Shown piece after piece: positions 42,644 to 51,730 of a stretch of DNA of 64,000 nt (position 1 is the first letter of the stretch; every line of letters begins with the position of its first letter). The notes under the pieces were generated by a model. That model saw only the letters and a list, made by a program, of their open reading frames with translations. It was not told the DNA's origin and ran no database searches. A program made the translations under genes and the position numbers. The DNA is from Flavobacteriales bacterium (GTDB taxonomy: Bacteria; Bacteroidota; Bacteroidia; Flavobacteriales; CAJXXR01): positions 1 through 64,000 of the forward strand of contig JAOAQX010000006.1 of the NCBI GenBank assembly GCA_025210805.1, given 5' to 3'.

Positions 42644-44065
42644 ATGGCCGAGTTCGATTACGACAAAGAGGCTTACAGAGACACCATTGCCACTGTGGGC
42701 GAAGATGGGAAAAGAAAATTTATCTATCCCAAAAAACCAAAAGGTAGTTATTACAATAAAAGAACCTACCTTTCTTATTTACTACTCATCCTATTATTTG
42801 GATTACCTTTTTTAAAAATTGGAGGAGAACCTTTGTTCTTATTCAATATCATAGAAAGAAAATTTATTGTCTTTGGTCTTATTTTTAGACCACAAGATTT
42901 TTTTGTATTTGTACTTTCTGCCATCACAGCCATTGTAGGAATCATCGTATTTACCGTTGGTTTTGGACGAATTTGGTGCGGGTGGCTCTGTCCGCAAACT
43001 ATTTTTATGGAAATGCTTTTCAGAAAAATAGAATATTGGATAGATGGAGACTTTGGGAAACAAAAAAAACTTGCTAAACAAAAATGGGACGGTGAGAAAT
43101 TTCGGAAAAGAGCCTTGAAATTTGGAATTTTCTGGATTCTCTCATTCTTGATCGCTCATACATTCTTGAGCTATATCATTGGTGTAGATGAAGTGCTAAC
43201 TGTAGTCACTAGCCCAGTGAATGAAAACCTTGTAGGATTTATCGCACTCCTTGCCTTTACCTTTATCTTCTTTGGAGTATTCTGGTATTTTAGAGAACAA
43301 GCGTGTATTGCCGTTTGTCCTTATGGAAGATTGCAAGGTGTATTGTTAGATAAAAAATCTATTCAAGTTTCTTATGATTATGTAAGAGGTGAGAATCGAG
43401 GAAGATATCGTAAAAAAGAAGACCGAAAGGAGCTCGGAAAAGGAGATTGTATAGATTGTGGACTCTGTATTGCTGTATGCCCAACGGGGATTGATATCAG
43501 AAATGGATCACAAATGGAGTGTGTAAACTGTACAGCCTGTATGGATGCCTGTGATTCCGTTATGGAGAAAGTAAACCTTCCTAAGGGACTCATTCGCTAC
43601 GCTTCAGATGAAATGATTAAAGAAAGTAAGCCATTTACTTTTAACAAACGACTAAAGGCTTATGCCTTGGTTTTAATACTCTTGATCACTTCGGTAACTA
43701 CTTACCTTGTTACAAGGTCTGATGTAGAAGCTATTATCTTAAGAATGCCAGGAGCCAATTATAAAAAAGTAGATACACGAATTATGAATGTGTATAACTA
43801 TAAATTGGTAAACAAGTCTCATGACAACATGAAGTTGAGTTTTGAATTACTCTCACATGATGGAGAAGTTGTAGTTGCAGGAAATCAAGAAGGGATCGTT
43901 CCTGTAGATGATCAAGGTATTGCTGAAGGATCATTATTCATCTATATTCCTAGAAATCAAACAGATTCTAAAAAGACTAAAATCCGATTATCTTTGAAAA
44001 ATGGAGAAGAGGAAGTAGATCGATTGACGGTGTATTTTAGTTCTCCTTTCAAAACAAAAAAATAA
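42644..44065 (+). CDS. ccoG: Cytochrome c oxidase accessory protein CcoG
   Basis: 473 residues from ATG 42644; a TTG at 42620 is less likely. Four or five membrane helices, a quinol-oxidase-accessory motif GRIWCGWLCPQTIFMEM, and two ferredoxin-type 4Fe-4S motifs (CIDCGLCIAVCPTGIDI; CVNCTACMDAC) are present, followed by an Ig-like C-terminal domain. CcoG (RdxA/FixG) reduces Cu(II) during assembly of the cbb3 oxidase copper centre. The gene follows the ccoP hairpin by about 50 bases and precedes ccoH by 4 bases. Confidence 0.95.
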   Translation: MAEFDYDKEAYRDTIATVGEDGKRKFIYPKKPKGSYYNKRTYLSYLLLILLFGLPFLKIGGEPLFLFNIIERKFIVFGLIFRPQDFFVFVLSAITAIVGIIVFTVGFGRIWCGWLCPQTIFMEMLFRKIEYWIDGDFGKQKKLAKQKWDGEKFRKRALKFGIFWILSFLIAHTFLSYIIGVDEVLTVVTSPVNENLVGFIALLAFTFIFFGVFWYFREQACIAVCPYGRLQGVLLDKKSIQVSYDYVRGENRGRYRKKEDRKELGKGDCIDCGLCIAVCPTGIDIRNGSQMECVNCTACMDACDSVMEKVNLPKGLIRYASDEMIKESKPFTFNKRLKAYALVLILLITSVTTYLVTRSDVEAIILRMPGANYKKVDTRIMNVYNYKLVNKSHDNMKLSFELLSHDGEVVVAGNQEGIVPVDDQGIAEGSLFIYIPRNQTDSKKTKIRLSLKNGEEEVDRLTVYFSSPFKTKK

Positions 44066-44069
44066 GATT

Positions 44070-44510
44070 ATGAAAATCAATTGGGGAACAGGAATCGTAA
44101 TAACCTTCGTGATCTTTGCAGGATTACTTACATGGGCAGTTGTGGAGAGTTTTCAAGCCGATCATCACCTTGTAGATGATGATTATTATGAAGCAGAGCT
44201 CAAGTATGGAAACAGAATGGAAGAAATTAAACGCGTGAATAAACTGGGTGCCGAATTTAGCATCAAAGAATCTGCTGATTTAATTACCATTCAATTTCCT
44301 ACAAACTGGAACATCAATAAACTAACAGGAAATGTACACATGTACAAACCTGACAATGAAAGACTCGATAAAAAATATGATCTAAAACTCAATGAAGCAT
44401 CGAGGTTTTTAATTTCCAAAGAGCAATTTAAATCTGGTAAATGGAAACTCATTCTTCATTGGGAATACGAAGCGAAAACATATCATAAAGAGGAAACTTT
44501 GTTTTTATAA
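44070..44510 (+). CDS. ccoH: FixH/CcoH family protein
   Basis: 146 residues: one N-terminal membrane helix (GTGIVITFVIFAGLLTWAVV), then DHHLVDDDYYEAELKYGNRMEEI, which is the FixH signature, and a beta-rich extracytoplasmic domain. CcoH stabilises the assembling cbb3 oxidase. Only 4 bases separate it from ccoG. Confidence 0.93.
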   Translation: MKINWGTGIVITFVIFAGLLTWAVVESFQADHHLVDDDYYEAELKYGNRMEEIKRVNKLGAEFSIKESADLITIQFPTNWNINKLTGNVHMYKPDNERLDKKYDLKLNEASRFLISKEQFKSGKWKLILHWEYEAKTYHKEETLFL

Positions 44511-44528
44511 AATGTATTTCTTTATACT

Positions 44529-44555
44529 AAATTCCCCCAATCATCGGGGGAATTT
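44529..44555. other. Perfect hairpin after ccoH
   Basis: AAATTCCCCC / GGGGGAATTT with a 7-base loop, 18 bases after the ccoH stop. No T run follows, so this may be an RNA processing or stability element rather than a terminator. Confidence 0.5.
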
Positions 44556-44590
44556 GGTTCCTAAAAAGATAACCACAGCCCATTTCAAAA

Positions 44591-45301
44591 ATGTTACCAC
44601 TTCTATTATCGGCATTGTCATTAGGATTTCTCTCTAGCTTTCACTGCGTAGGAATGTGTGGACCTTTGGCATTAGCACTTCCATTAGACCGGAGTTCTAA
44701 ATCTAAAATTCTATCGGGTATTTTTATCTACCATTTTGGAAAAGCCACTACTTACGGTTTACTAGGTATCCTTATCGCTTTTATGGGCGCGTATTTTCCT
44801 ATACATATTAGCCAGCAAAGACTCACGGTAATCAGTGGTGTTTTCTTTATACTTATCGCAATTTACCCTTGGTTGAACTCCAAGAACTCATGGATTCAAA
44901 AAAGTGTCCTTAAGATATTAAGCCCTTTTCAGAAAGAACTTGCCAGTCAGCTTAAAAAAAGAAGAAAATCTGCCCTTTTGGGAATCGGATTTCTCAATGG
45001 ATTTTTACCTTGTAGTATGGTGTATCTAGCACTTGCCGTAGTATTACAATTAAACACTTGGTGGCTATCATTTGGTTTTATGTATGTTTTTGCATTAGGA
45101 ACGCTACCTGCAATGGTGAGTTTTCAATACTTCGGGGTGCAAATGAGTGGAACTTGGCGTTTTAGAATTCAAAAAATATTACCTTATCTATTGATTATTA
45201 CAGGTATATTGCTCATATTAAGAGGAATGAATCTTGATATTCCTTATATCAGTCCTTCAAATGGTGCGTTAAACACCTTAACTCCTGAAGCTTGTGATTA
45301 G
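44591..45301 (+). CDS. TauE/SafE-like sulfite exporter family protein, cbb3-associated
   Basis: 236 residues with about six membrane helices. The N-terminal SSFHCVGMCGPLALALPL is a Cys/Met/His metal-type motif typical of the DsbD_2/UreH-like group of this superfamily, which is found at the end of many cco clusters and is thought to help copper supply for the oxidase. A second motif, GFLNGFLPCSMVYLAL, repeats the pattern in the other half. Position directly after ccoH supports a role in oxidase maturation rather than sulfite export. Confidence 0.85.
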   Translation: MLPLLLSALSLGFLSSFHCVGMCGPLALALPLDRSSKSKILSGIFIYHFGKATTYGLLGILIAFMGAYFPIHISQQRLTVISGVFFILIAIYPWLNSKNSWIQKSVLKILSPFQKELASQLKKRRKSALLGIGFLNGFLPCSMVYLALAVVLQLNTWWLSFGFMYVFALGTLPAMVSFQYFGVQMSGTWRFRIQKILPYLLIITGILLILRGMNLDIPYISPSNGALNTLTPEACD

Positions 45302-45328
45302 GGATACTGATTAAATTTAAATCAGATT

Positions 45329-45682
45329 TTATGTTCCTAAAATTTCTTTTTGCTTTTTCTTTGAAAGACCATTGAGCACCAAGCAATAAGAATCTGAGAT
45401 CCAATCTTTCAGTAGGTGTTTTGGAATAGACCCGTCTGTTTTTACGGTATTCCAATGTTTTTTACTCATGTGATAACCTGGTAATACTGCCGCGTATTTT
45501 TCCCTTAATTCTATTGCTTTTTCGGGGTCACATTTAACATTAAAACTATCATTTTTTTCGATATTGATTAGGCAAAACATTTTCCCACCAACCTTAAAAA
45601 CCAAAACATCTGGTCCAAAAGGCATTTCTTCAGTCGCTTTAGGAAGGGAAAGACAAAATTCTCTGAGTTCTAAAATATCCAT
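45329..45682 (-). CDS. MmcQ/YjbR family DNA-binding-like protein
   Basis: 117 residues from ATG 45682 (a TTG at 45688 is less likely). The YjbR pattern is complete: LREFCLSLPKATEEMPFG, VFKVGGKMFCLINIE, NVKCDPEKAIELREKY and PGYHMSKKHWNTV, ending with DSYCLVLNGLSKKK. The fold resembles a phospholipase D-like or CyaY-like DNA-binding module, and the biological role is not established. It converges on the cco locus without obvious functional link. Confidence 0.9.
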   Translation of the reverse strand: MDILELREFCLSLPKATEEMPFGPDVLVFKVGGKMFCLINIEKNDSFNVKCDPEKAIELREKYAAVLPGYHMSKKHWNTVKTDGSIPKHLLKDWISDSYCLVLNGLSKKKQKEILGT

Positions 45683-45803
45683 ATACAAAAATACAATTTA
45701 TCCATTTCTAATGTTCATTAGATCAAAAGTGGTATCATTTCAAATTCCGAAATTTTATATAAAGAGTGTTGCACGGTATTATTACCAAATGAAATTCAAT
45801 AAA

Positions 45804-45829
45804 AAAGCCCAACAATAATTGCTGAGCTT
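45804..45829 (-). terminator. Terminator of the beta-propeller gene
   Basis: AAAGCCCAACAATAATTGCTGAGCTTT forms an imperfect hairpin followed on the minus strand by a T run, about 75 bases beyond the stop codon at 45901. Confidence 0.55.
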
Positions 45830-45900
45830 TCTTTGTATATAAAAAGATTATCCTCCATTAAGAATGGATATTCTCAAGGATTTTTCTGTCAAGTATTTAT

Positions 45901-47646
45901 TTACTGAATGATCATTTTTTTACGGAAGTAATTACCCAAATCATCAGAGAATTGAACAATATAAATCCCAGCAGATAGTTTACGGACATCAACTGTTTTA
46001 TTGAGCTCTGCATTCATTGAAAACTTTTGCTGGATTCGCCCCCTTAAATCATAAATCACTCCTTTTTGGTATACATCATTATTCATTTCGATATGCAAGA
46101 AATGAGTTACTGGATTTGGGTATATACGAATATTTTCACCACTGAGTTCTTCTATATCCGTTTCATTACATATTACTAAAACTGGTTGGTTTTGTGTTGT
46201 AGAATTTCCATTACCATCAGCATAAGTCCATAGAATATCCTTCACACCAGCGGTAGTGTACATTAATGAGCTATTTGTTGTAGCGGTCACAGAATCTACA
46301 CAATTATCCAATGCCATTGGTTTAAAATCAATTTGCTCATCACACGATACCTTAATCGTATCTAAAACAGAAATAGTAGGCACAGGAGGTATTGTATCTT
46401 TAACAATAACAGATTGCGTTTGACTCATACTCGCACTTCCATTACTATAGGTCCATGTAACTGTATAATTTCCTTGAGAAGTATAAGAAATAGGATCTGT
46501 TGTAGTTGCTGTAATAACACCAGAGTTTGCTGTAGGTGCTGTTAATTGTACTGAGCATTGACCGCTTACAAGTGCTAAACTATCTAGATCTGGCACTATG
46601 CTCAATGATTGATCAAATGTTTTCAAAATACATTTATTAGGAATCGCACAATTAGGGATAGAGCCTGTTTCAATAATTGAATAAGTACTTCCATCCACTA
46701 CTTGATAATGCCCTGGTGCAGAAAATGTATTCGCAGAACAAATAACAAAATCTCCAGAATTGGTATCTATATCAAATGAGCGTCCGTAAGCGAATGAATA
46801 GCTTGCACCAGGTAAAGTACTGGTAAAAACCTCAGACAATGGCAAGCTCCCAGGAGTATTGATATTATAGAGATACATTTTTTTGCTAGAAGACCAGAAA
46901 TAAAGTTTTTGATTGTAGAGTCTTAATAATTTAGTAGAACTAATTCCCGTATTGATTATCGTTCCCAATGCAAAACTATTAGCTATATCAATAGATTGTA
47001 ATTTTCCACTGCCATTAAGAATCCAAATTTTATTACCAATTTGATCATAAACCATCCCTTTAATATTTCCTAATGAAAGATTGATAACTCCTGTAACGGC
47101 ATTAGTTGAAGTGTCCACCTTAACAATGTTTTGCCCCATAGCCACGTATAAAACACCATTGATGTGCTCCATAAAGCTTGAAGAAGAACTAATTTTATTG
47201 GTAGGATCACTTACTGTTGACCAAGTATTATTGGCAAGATTAATTACCTGTAAATCCCCTGGATTTCCCATACTAACATAAGCTTTGGTAGGGCTTACGA
47301 ATTTCAATGTTTGAGGTGCATTTGAGGTCGTAAAAGTATGAACTTCATTAAGCGAAGGATAATCGGCAATTACAACTCGGCAATTACTTCCTGGTTTTTC
47401 AGCAATAATGGCCTTATTTCCAAGCACCACAAAATCTTGCAGGACATTAAAACCAGTTGTTGAGTTTGCTGTTTGGTAAACACCGCTAGAAGTAGTTGGA
47501 GGTGAAACCGTTGTGTTTCTTCTAAAAACGTCTCCGTTCGTTGTTCCAAAATTACCCTCTGCAATTAAATCGAGAGTAAATGTCGTTTGAGCAAATGATG
47601 TTGCAACCATCAGCCAAGTAAATAAAACAGTAATTTGTTTTTTCAT
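45901..47646 (-). CDS. Secreted YncE/DUF5074-like beta-propeller protein with T9SS sorting domain, B12-riboswitch controlled
   Basis: 581 residues. A signal peptide (QITVLFTWLMVATSFAQ) is followed at about 20-350 by a beta-propeller-like region: repeated strands such as VVIADYPSLNEVHTF, LQVINLANNTWSTV, NIVKVDTSTNAVTGVINL and KLQSIDIANSFALG. Two HYR/Ig-like segments come next (TVTWTYSNGSASMSQTQSV; DILWTYADGNGNSTTQ), then a type A T9SS domain (RIYPNPVTHFLHIEM ... GIYIVQFSD). The leader carries a cobalamin riboswitch. In Bacteroides, YncE-like propellers (BtuG) capture B12 at the cell surface for BtuB. This makes a B12-capture role plausible, but no btuB-like receptor is in the window. Confidence 0.8.
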   Translation of the reverse strand: MKKQITVLFTWLMVATSFAQTTFTLDLIAEGNFGTTNGDVFRRNTTVSPPTTSSGVYQTANSTTGFNVLQDFVVLGNKAIIAEKPGSNCRVVIADYPSLNEVHTFTTSNAPQTLKFVSPTKAYVSMGNPGDLQVINLANNTWSTVSDPTNKISSSSSFMEHINGVLYVAMGQNIVKVDTSTNAVTGVINLSLGNIKGMVYDQIGNKIWILNGSGKLQSIDIANSFALGTIINTGISSTKLLRLYNQKLYFWSSSKKMYLYNINTPGSLPLSEVFTSTLPGASYSFAYGRSFDIDTNSGDFVICSANTFSAPGHYQVVDGSTYSIIETGSIPNCAIPNKCILKTFDQSLSIVPDLDSLALVSGQCSVQLTAPTANSGVITATTTDPISYTSQGNYTVTWTYSNGSASMSQTQSVIVKDTIPPVPTISVLDTIKVSCDEQIDFKPMALDNCVDSVTATTNSSLMYTTAGVKDILWTYADGNGNSTTQNQPVLVICNETDIEELSGENIRIYPNPVTHFLHIEMNNDVYQKGVIYDLRGRIQQKFSMNAELNKTVDVRKLSAGIYIVQFSDDLGNYFRKKMIIQ

Positions 47647-47785
47647 TTTATTAGATTTTTACGTTAATAAAATGGAAAATAAAGGAAGAGAGTGCCTATT
47701 AAAAATAAGCCCTATCATTCAACTTTTTCTCCGAAAGTGAACTTAAAATAGTTAGCTTAATAATCTAGAAGTTCTAATTAAACTA

Positions 47786-47953
47786 ACACACTTGGGCAGG
47801 TCTCCTGACTTTGTCCATTAATTTACCTTCCCATCAAGTTTTGACAGTGGTACTCAAATTAAATACAGACATTACAGTTGCGGGAACAGTCCTTGAATTT
47901 CACAAGATTCCCTATTAATTCATTAAATGAAACCAAAATGCTGGGCAAAAGTA
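47786..47953 (-). ncRNA. Cobalamin riboswitch
   Basis: On the minus strand the leader contains, in order, TAATAGGGAATCTTGTGAAA, TGTTCCCGCAACTGTAATG (the B12 box region), ACCACTGTC, TGATGGGAAGG and AGTCAGGAGACCTGCC. These are the conserved elements of the class I adenosylcobalamin riboswitch in the right order and spacing. It ends about 140 bases before the ATG of the beta-propeller gene. A TACTTTTG box (47946-47953) sits at its 5' edge and may be the promoter -7 element. High B12 is expected to reduce expression. Confidence 0.95.
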
Positions 47954-48108
47954 GTCTTTAACCATATATAATGTTCTTTTTTTATAAAAATAATAAGGTT
48001 TTTATTTTGCCGTCCCTCTTTTTTACACTTTGAAAACAGTCGTTTTTTTGATAATTTTACCTAAAGTCGTATTAAATTACATAAGAGAATCTTAGTTTGC
48101 ATTAATAT

Positions 48109-50349
48109 ATGTTTTCAGAAAATACCGTTTACACACCAGAGAATATTAAGGAGATAGAACAAGCATATAATAAAATGCTTGGAACCATCCAGAAAGAATT
48201 ATCAAAAGCTGATAAAATTCTTGTAGGAAAAGCCTATGAAGTAGCACTCAAAGCACACCGTTTTCAGAGCAGAAAAAGTGGTGAGCCCTATATTATGCAC
48301 CCCATTGCTGTTGCTAGAATTGTATCCGAAGATATAGGTTTAGGTCCTGTTTCTGTTGCAGCGGCTCTCATTCATGATGTTGTGGAGGATTCCGATGAGT
48401 ATAGTATTGTGGATATTGAAGTTATTTTTGGAAGAAAGATTGCTAATATCATTGATGGGCTTACCAAAATCCCTAAGATTGAAGGAGAAGACATTTCTCA
48501 CGAAGCTCGAAATATTCGAAAGATTCTTATTACCCTATCAGAAGATCCGAGAATTGTTTTTATCAAACTTGCCGACAGATTGCACAATATGCGAACGATG
48601 GGTGCCCAAAAACCCGCTTCTCAAAAACGTATTTCTCTCATTACCCAATATGTCTTTATTCCTTTGGCGCACAGAATGGGATTATACTCGGTAAAATCTG
48701 AACTGGAAGACCTTTGTTTAAAATATATTGAACCTGAGATTTACAATTCCATCAAGGAAAAAATCAACAAGACCAAGCAAGAACGCAATGCGGATATCGA
48801 GGAAGTGATCAAAACGGTGTATCCAGGAATGGTCGCTCGAGGAATCACTTGCCTGATAAAAGGAAGAGCCAAATCGATCTCTGGAATCTATCAAAAAATG
48901 CAACGTCAAAATGTAGATTTTGAAGAAGTATATGATCAATTAGCCATTAGGGTGATCATTGATATGGCTGAAAGTCCTAGATATAATAACGACCCTACTC
49001 TAGCCTGTTTTGCTGCTTTCACAGCGGTATCAGATTATTACAGACCTAGCGGAAAGCGTTTCCGAAATTTTGTAGTCAATCCAAAATCAAATGGATATCA
49101 ATCACTTCACGAAACCTTTTCTACACCTGATGGAAAATGGGTGGAAGTGCAGATACGAACCATCGAAATGGATGAAATTGCTGAAAAAGGACTTGCCTCT
49201 CACTGGAGTTATAAAGAAACGCAAAGTAATCAACAGGAGAAAGAAAATAAAAATATCAATCTTTGGTATAACAAAATAAGAGAACATCTAGAAAATCCTG
49301 AAAGAGATGCAGGAGAATTTTTAGATGATATAAAATACAGTCTTTACTCTAAAGAAATAACCGTTTTTTCACCAAAAGGTGATGTAGTCATTTTGCCAAA
49401 AGGTGCATCGGTCTTAGATTTTGCTTTTGAAATTCACACAGAACTAGGTGCAAAATGCACGGGTGCAAAAATCAATGGAAAGATGGTTTCTTTTCGTCAT
49501 GAACTGCAAAATGGAGATGTAATAGAAATTCTAAAATCGGAAAATCAAATCCCTAAAGCGGATTGGCTGAATCTCGTAAAAACTTCCAAAGCAAGAAATA
49601 AAATAAAGCAGTCGCTAAATGCTACTAAAAAGCAAACAGCTACCTATGGAAAAGAGATTTTACAAAGAAAACTCAAGGCATTAAAAATTGATTTTAATGA
49701 TCGAGAATTACAAAAGATTCAAAATTTCTTTAAACTCAAAACAAGTCATGATCTTTTTTACAAAATTGGGACTAATGAAATAGACAATAAAGCCCTTAGA
49801 AAATTTAAAGATGATCAAAACCAAGGTTTTGTAGGCTTTATTAGAAAAAAACTAAGAAAAGAAGATAAAAAAGGACTTCCTACTCCTCAAACGTTTGAAA
49901 AACCTATTCTACAGTTTGGAGATAATCAATCTCAAGTAGAGTTTACCCTTTCTCCCTGTTGTAACCCTGTGCCTGGCGATGCTGTTTTTGGGGTAACAAG
50001 AACCAATGGTGGAATGAAAGTCCATAAGTATACTTGCCCCAATGCCAAAGATATACAAGCTCGTTTTTCGCATAAAATACGAAAAGCTGAATGGATAGAA
50101 GGTGCTTACTCAAAATTCAGGGCAGAATTAGAAATCAACGGAGTGGATAGAGATGGAATTGCTCATGAAGTGGGAGCCGTAGTTTTCGAGACAAAAAATG
50201 TAACTTTGCAACGTATTCATATTTGGGAAGATCATGGTATTTTCAGAGGAAAAATTGCCTTTGAAGTTAGTGCGCAAGGAGTTCTTGATGAGCTCATTGC
50301 TACCATCAAAAAAGTGAATGGAGTAAAGTCTGTAATTCGAAAAAAATAA
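48109..50349 (+). CDS. RelA/SpoT-type (p)ppGpp synthetase/hydrolase
   Basis: 746 residues of the long RSH type. Domains in order: HD hydrolase (about 45-200, with RKSGEPYIMHPIAVARI and HDVVEDSDEY), synthetase (about 240-370, with YQSLHETF and VEVQIRT), TGS (about 415-475, ITVFSPKGDVVILPKGASVLDFAFEIH), a zinc-finger/helical part with SPCCNPVPGD, and a C-terminal ACT domain. Both catalytic domains look intact, so it should both make and degrade the stringent-response alarmone. It is followed by thyA after 3 bases, which implies one transcript. Confidence 0.96.
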   Translation: MFSENTVYTPENIKEIEQAYNKMLGTIQKELSKADKILVGKAYEVALKAHRFQSRKSGEPYIMHPIAVARIVSEDIGLGPVSVAAALIHDVVEDSDEYSIVDIEVIFGRKIANIIDGLTKIPKIEGEDISHEARNIRKILITLSEDPRIVFIKLADRLHNMRTMGAQKPASQKRISLITQYVFIPLAHRMGLYSVKSELEDLCLKYIEPEIYNSIKEKINKTKQERNADIEEVIKTVYPGMVARGITCLIKGRAKSISGIYQKMQRQNVDFEEVYDQLAIRVIIDMAESPRYNNDPTLACFAAFTAVSDYYRPSGKRFRNFVVNPKSNGYQSLHETFSTPDGKWVEVQIRTIEMDEIAEKGLASHWSYKETQSNQQEKENKNINLWYNKIREHLENPERDAGEFLDDIKYSLYSKEITVFSPKGDVVILPKGASVLDFAFEIHTELGAKCTGAKINGKMVSFRHELQNGDVIEILKSENQIPKADWLNLVKTSKARNKIKQSLNATKKQTATYGKEILQRKLKALKIDFNDRELQKIQNFFKLKTSHDLFYKIGTNEIDNKALRKFKDDQNQGFVGFIRKKLRKEDKKGLPTPQTFEKPILQFGDNQSQVEFTLSPCCNPVPGDAVFGVTRTNGGMKVHKYTCPNAKDIQARFSHKIRKAEWIEGAYSKFRAELEINGVDRDGIAHEVGAVVFETKNVTLQRIHIWEDHGIFRGKIAFEVSAQGVLDELIATIKKVNGVKSVIRKK

Positions 50350-50352
50350 GAA

Positions 50353-51150
50353 ATGAAAGCCTATTTAGAACTGATAGAACGAATATTAAGCGAAGGAGTA
50401 GATAAAGAAGACCGAACAGGAACGGGAACTCGAAGTGTTTTTGGGCATCAAATGCGTTTTGACTTACAAGAGGGTTTTCCTTTAGTAACTACAAAAAAAC
50501 TTCATTTAAGATCCATTATTCATGAACTTCTTTGGTTTCTAAAAGGAGATACTAATATCGCTTACTTAAAAGAAAACAAAGTGAGAATATGGGACGAATG
50601 GGCAGATGAAAACGGAGATTTAGGTCCCGTTTACGGAAAACAATGGCGTTGCTGGACTACCCAAAATCAATCACAAACAATTGACCAAATAAGTCAAGCT
50701 GTGGAAATGATCAAAAAAAATCCAGACTCACGAAGAATTATTGTTTCGGCATGGAACCCTAGTGATTTACCAGAAATGGCTTTAGCTCCTTGTCATGCAC
50801 TTTTTCAGTTTTATGTAGCCAATGGAAAGCTCTCTTGTCAGCTCTATCAACGTAGTGCCGATGTGTTTTTGGGAGTGCCTTTTAATATCGCCTCCTATGC
50901 CCTACTTACCATGATGATGGCTCAAGTTTGTGGATTAGAAGCTGGGGAATTTGTACACACATTTGGAGACGCTCATATATACAATAACCACATGGATCAA
51001 GTGAAGCTTCAACTTAGCAGAACACCCAAAAAGCACCCTATAATGAAGCTAAATCCAGAAATAAAAGATATTTTCGGATTCACCTATGAAGATTTTCAAT
51101 TGGAAGACTATGAAAGTTATCCACATATAAAAGGAGCCGTATCAGTATAA
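50353..51150 (+). CDS. thyA: Thymidylate synthase
   Basis: 265 residues, the length of E. coli ThyA. Catalytic Cys147 in [15 protein letters not shown], phosphate-binding Arg in [12 protein letters not shown], and substrate motifs [16 protein letters not shown] and GPVYGKQWR are present. It converts dUMP to dTMP with methylenetetrahydrofolate, leaving dihydrofolate for the next gene's product. The stop codon overlaps the folA ATG by one base. Confidence 0.98.
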   Translation: MKAYLELIERILSEGVDKEDRTGTGTRSVFGHQMRFDLQEGFPLVTTKKLHLRSIIHELLWFLKGDTNIAYLKENKVRIWDEWADENGDLGPVYGKQWRCWTTQNQSQTIDQISQAVEMIKKNPDSRRIIVSAWNPSDLPEMALAPCHALFQFYVANGKLSCQLYQRSADVFLGVPFNIASYALLTMMMAQVCGLEAGEFVHTFGDAHIYNNHMDQVKLQLSRTPKKHPIMKLNPEIKDIFGFTYEDFQLEDYESYPHIKGAVSV

Positions 51151-51674
51151 TGAAAGTAAAAATTATTGTTGCAGTTGATCAAGAGTTTGGAATAGGAAAA
51201 GACAATGACCTCATGTGGCATTTGCCAGAGGATATGCGATTTTTCAAAGAAACTACTTCGGGTCAGATTATCATTTCAGGGAGGAAAAATTATATTTCGA
51301 TCCCCGAAAAATTTCGTCCTTTACCCAATAGAGAAAATATTGTTTTAACCCGAGATAAAAACTTCCAAGAAAAACATCCTCAGTTATTTATTGCAAATAG
51401 CTGGGAAAATGTGAACAATTTTGTCAATCAACTTATTGCCAAAAATCCAAAAGAAGTATATATCATTGGAGGAGGAGAAATTTATCGCCAAGCCTTGGAT
51501 TTATTAGAGGTAGAAGAAATGTGGATTACCCATGTTCATCATACTTTTTCGGCTGAAGTATTCTTTCCAGAAATCGATCATAATCGATGGCAGAAAGTAT
51601 CAGAAAGTCATTTTCCTGAGAAGGAAAAAAGAGCTTATAGCTTCAGTATCTGCAAATACATTCCAAGAAAATAA
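51150..51674 (+). CDS. folA: Dihydrofolate reductase
   Basis: 174 residues. The start IIVAVDQEFGIGKDNDLMWHLPEDMRFF gives the substrate-binding acid in LPED, then GRKNYISIPEKFRPLPNREN for NADPH binding and EVYIIGGGEIYRQAL. It regenerates tetrahydrofolate after the thymidylate synthase reaction. The one-base overlap with thyA indicates coupled translation. Confidence 0.97.
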   Translation: MKVKIIVAVDQEFGIGKDNDLMWHLPEDMRFFKETTSGQIIISGRKNYISIPEKFRPLPNRENIVLTRDKNFQEKHPQLFIANSWENVNNFVNQLIAKNPKEVYIIGGGEIYRQALDLLEVEEMWITHVHHTFSAEVFFPEIDHNRWQKVSESHFPEKEKRAYSFSICKYIPRK

Positions 51675-51730
51675 TGTTTGGCTGAAATGTTTTTAGTACT
51701 TTTATCTTTTTAGCTTTAATGACCGTTCAG

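Noticed and set aside
44529-44555. Hairpin after ccoH as an intrinsic terminator
   Set aside because: There is no T run on either side, and the downstream TauE/SafE-like gene is likely part of the same unit.
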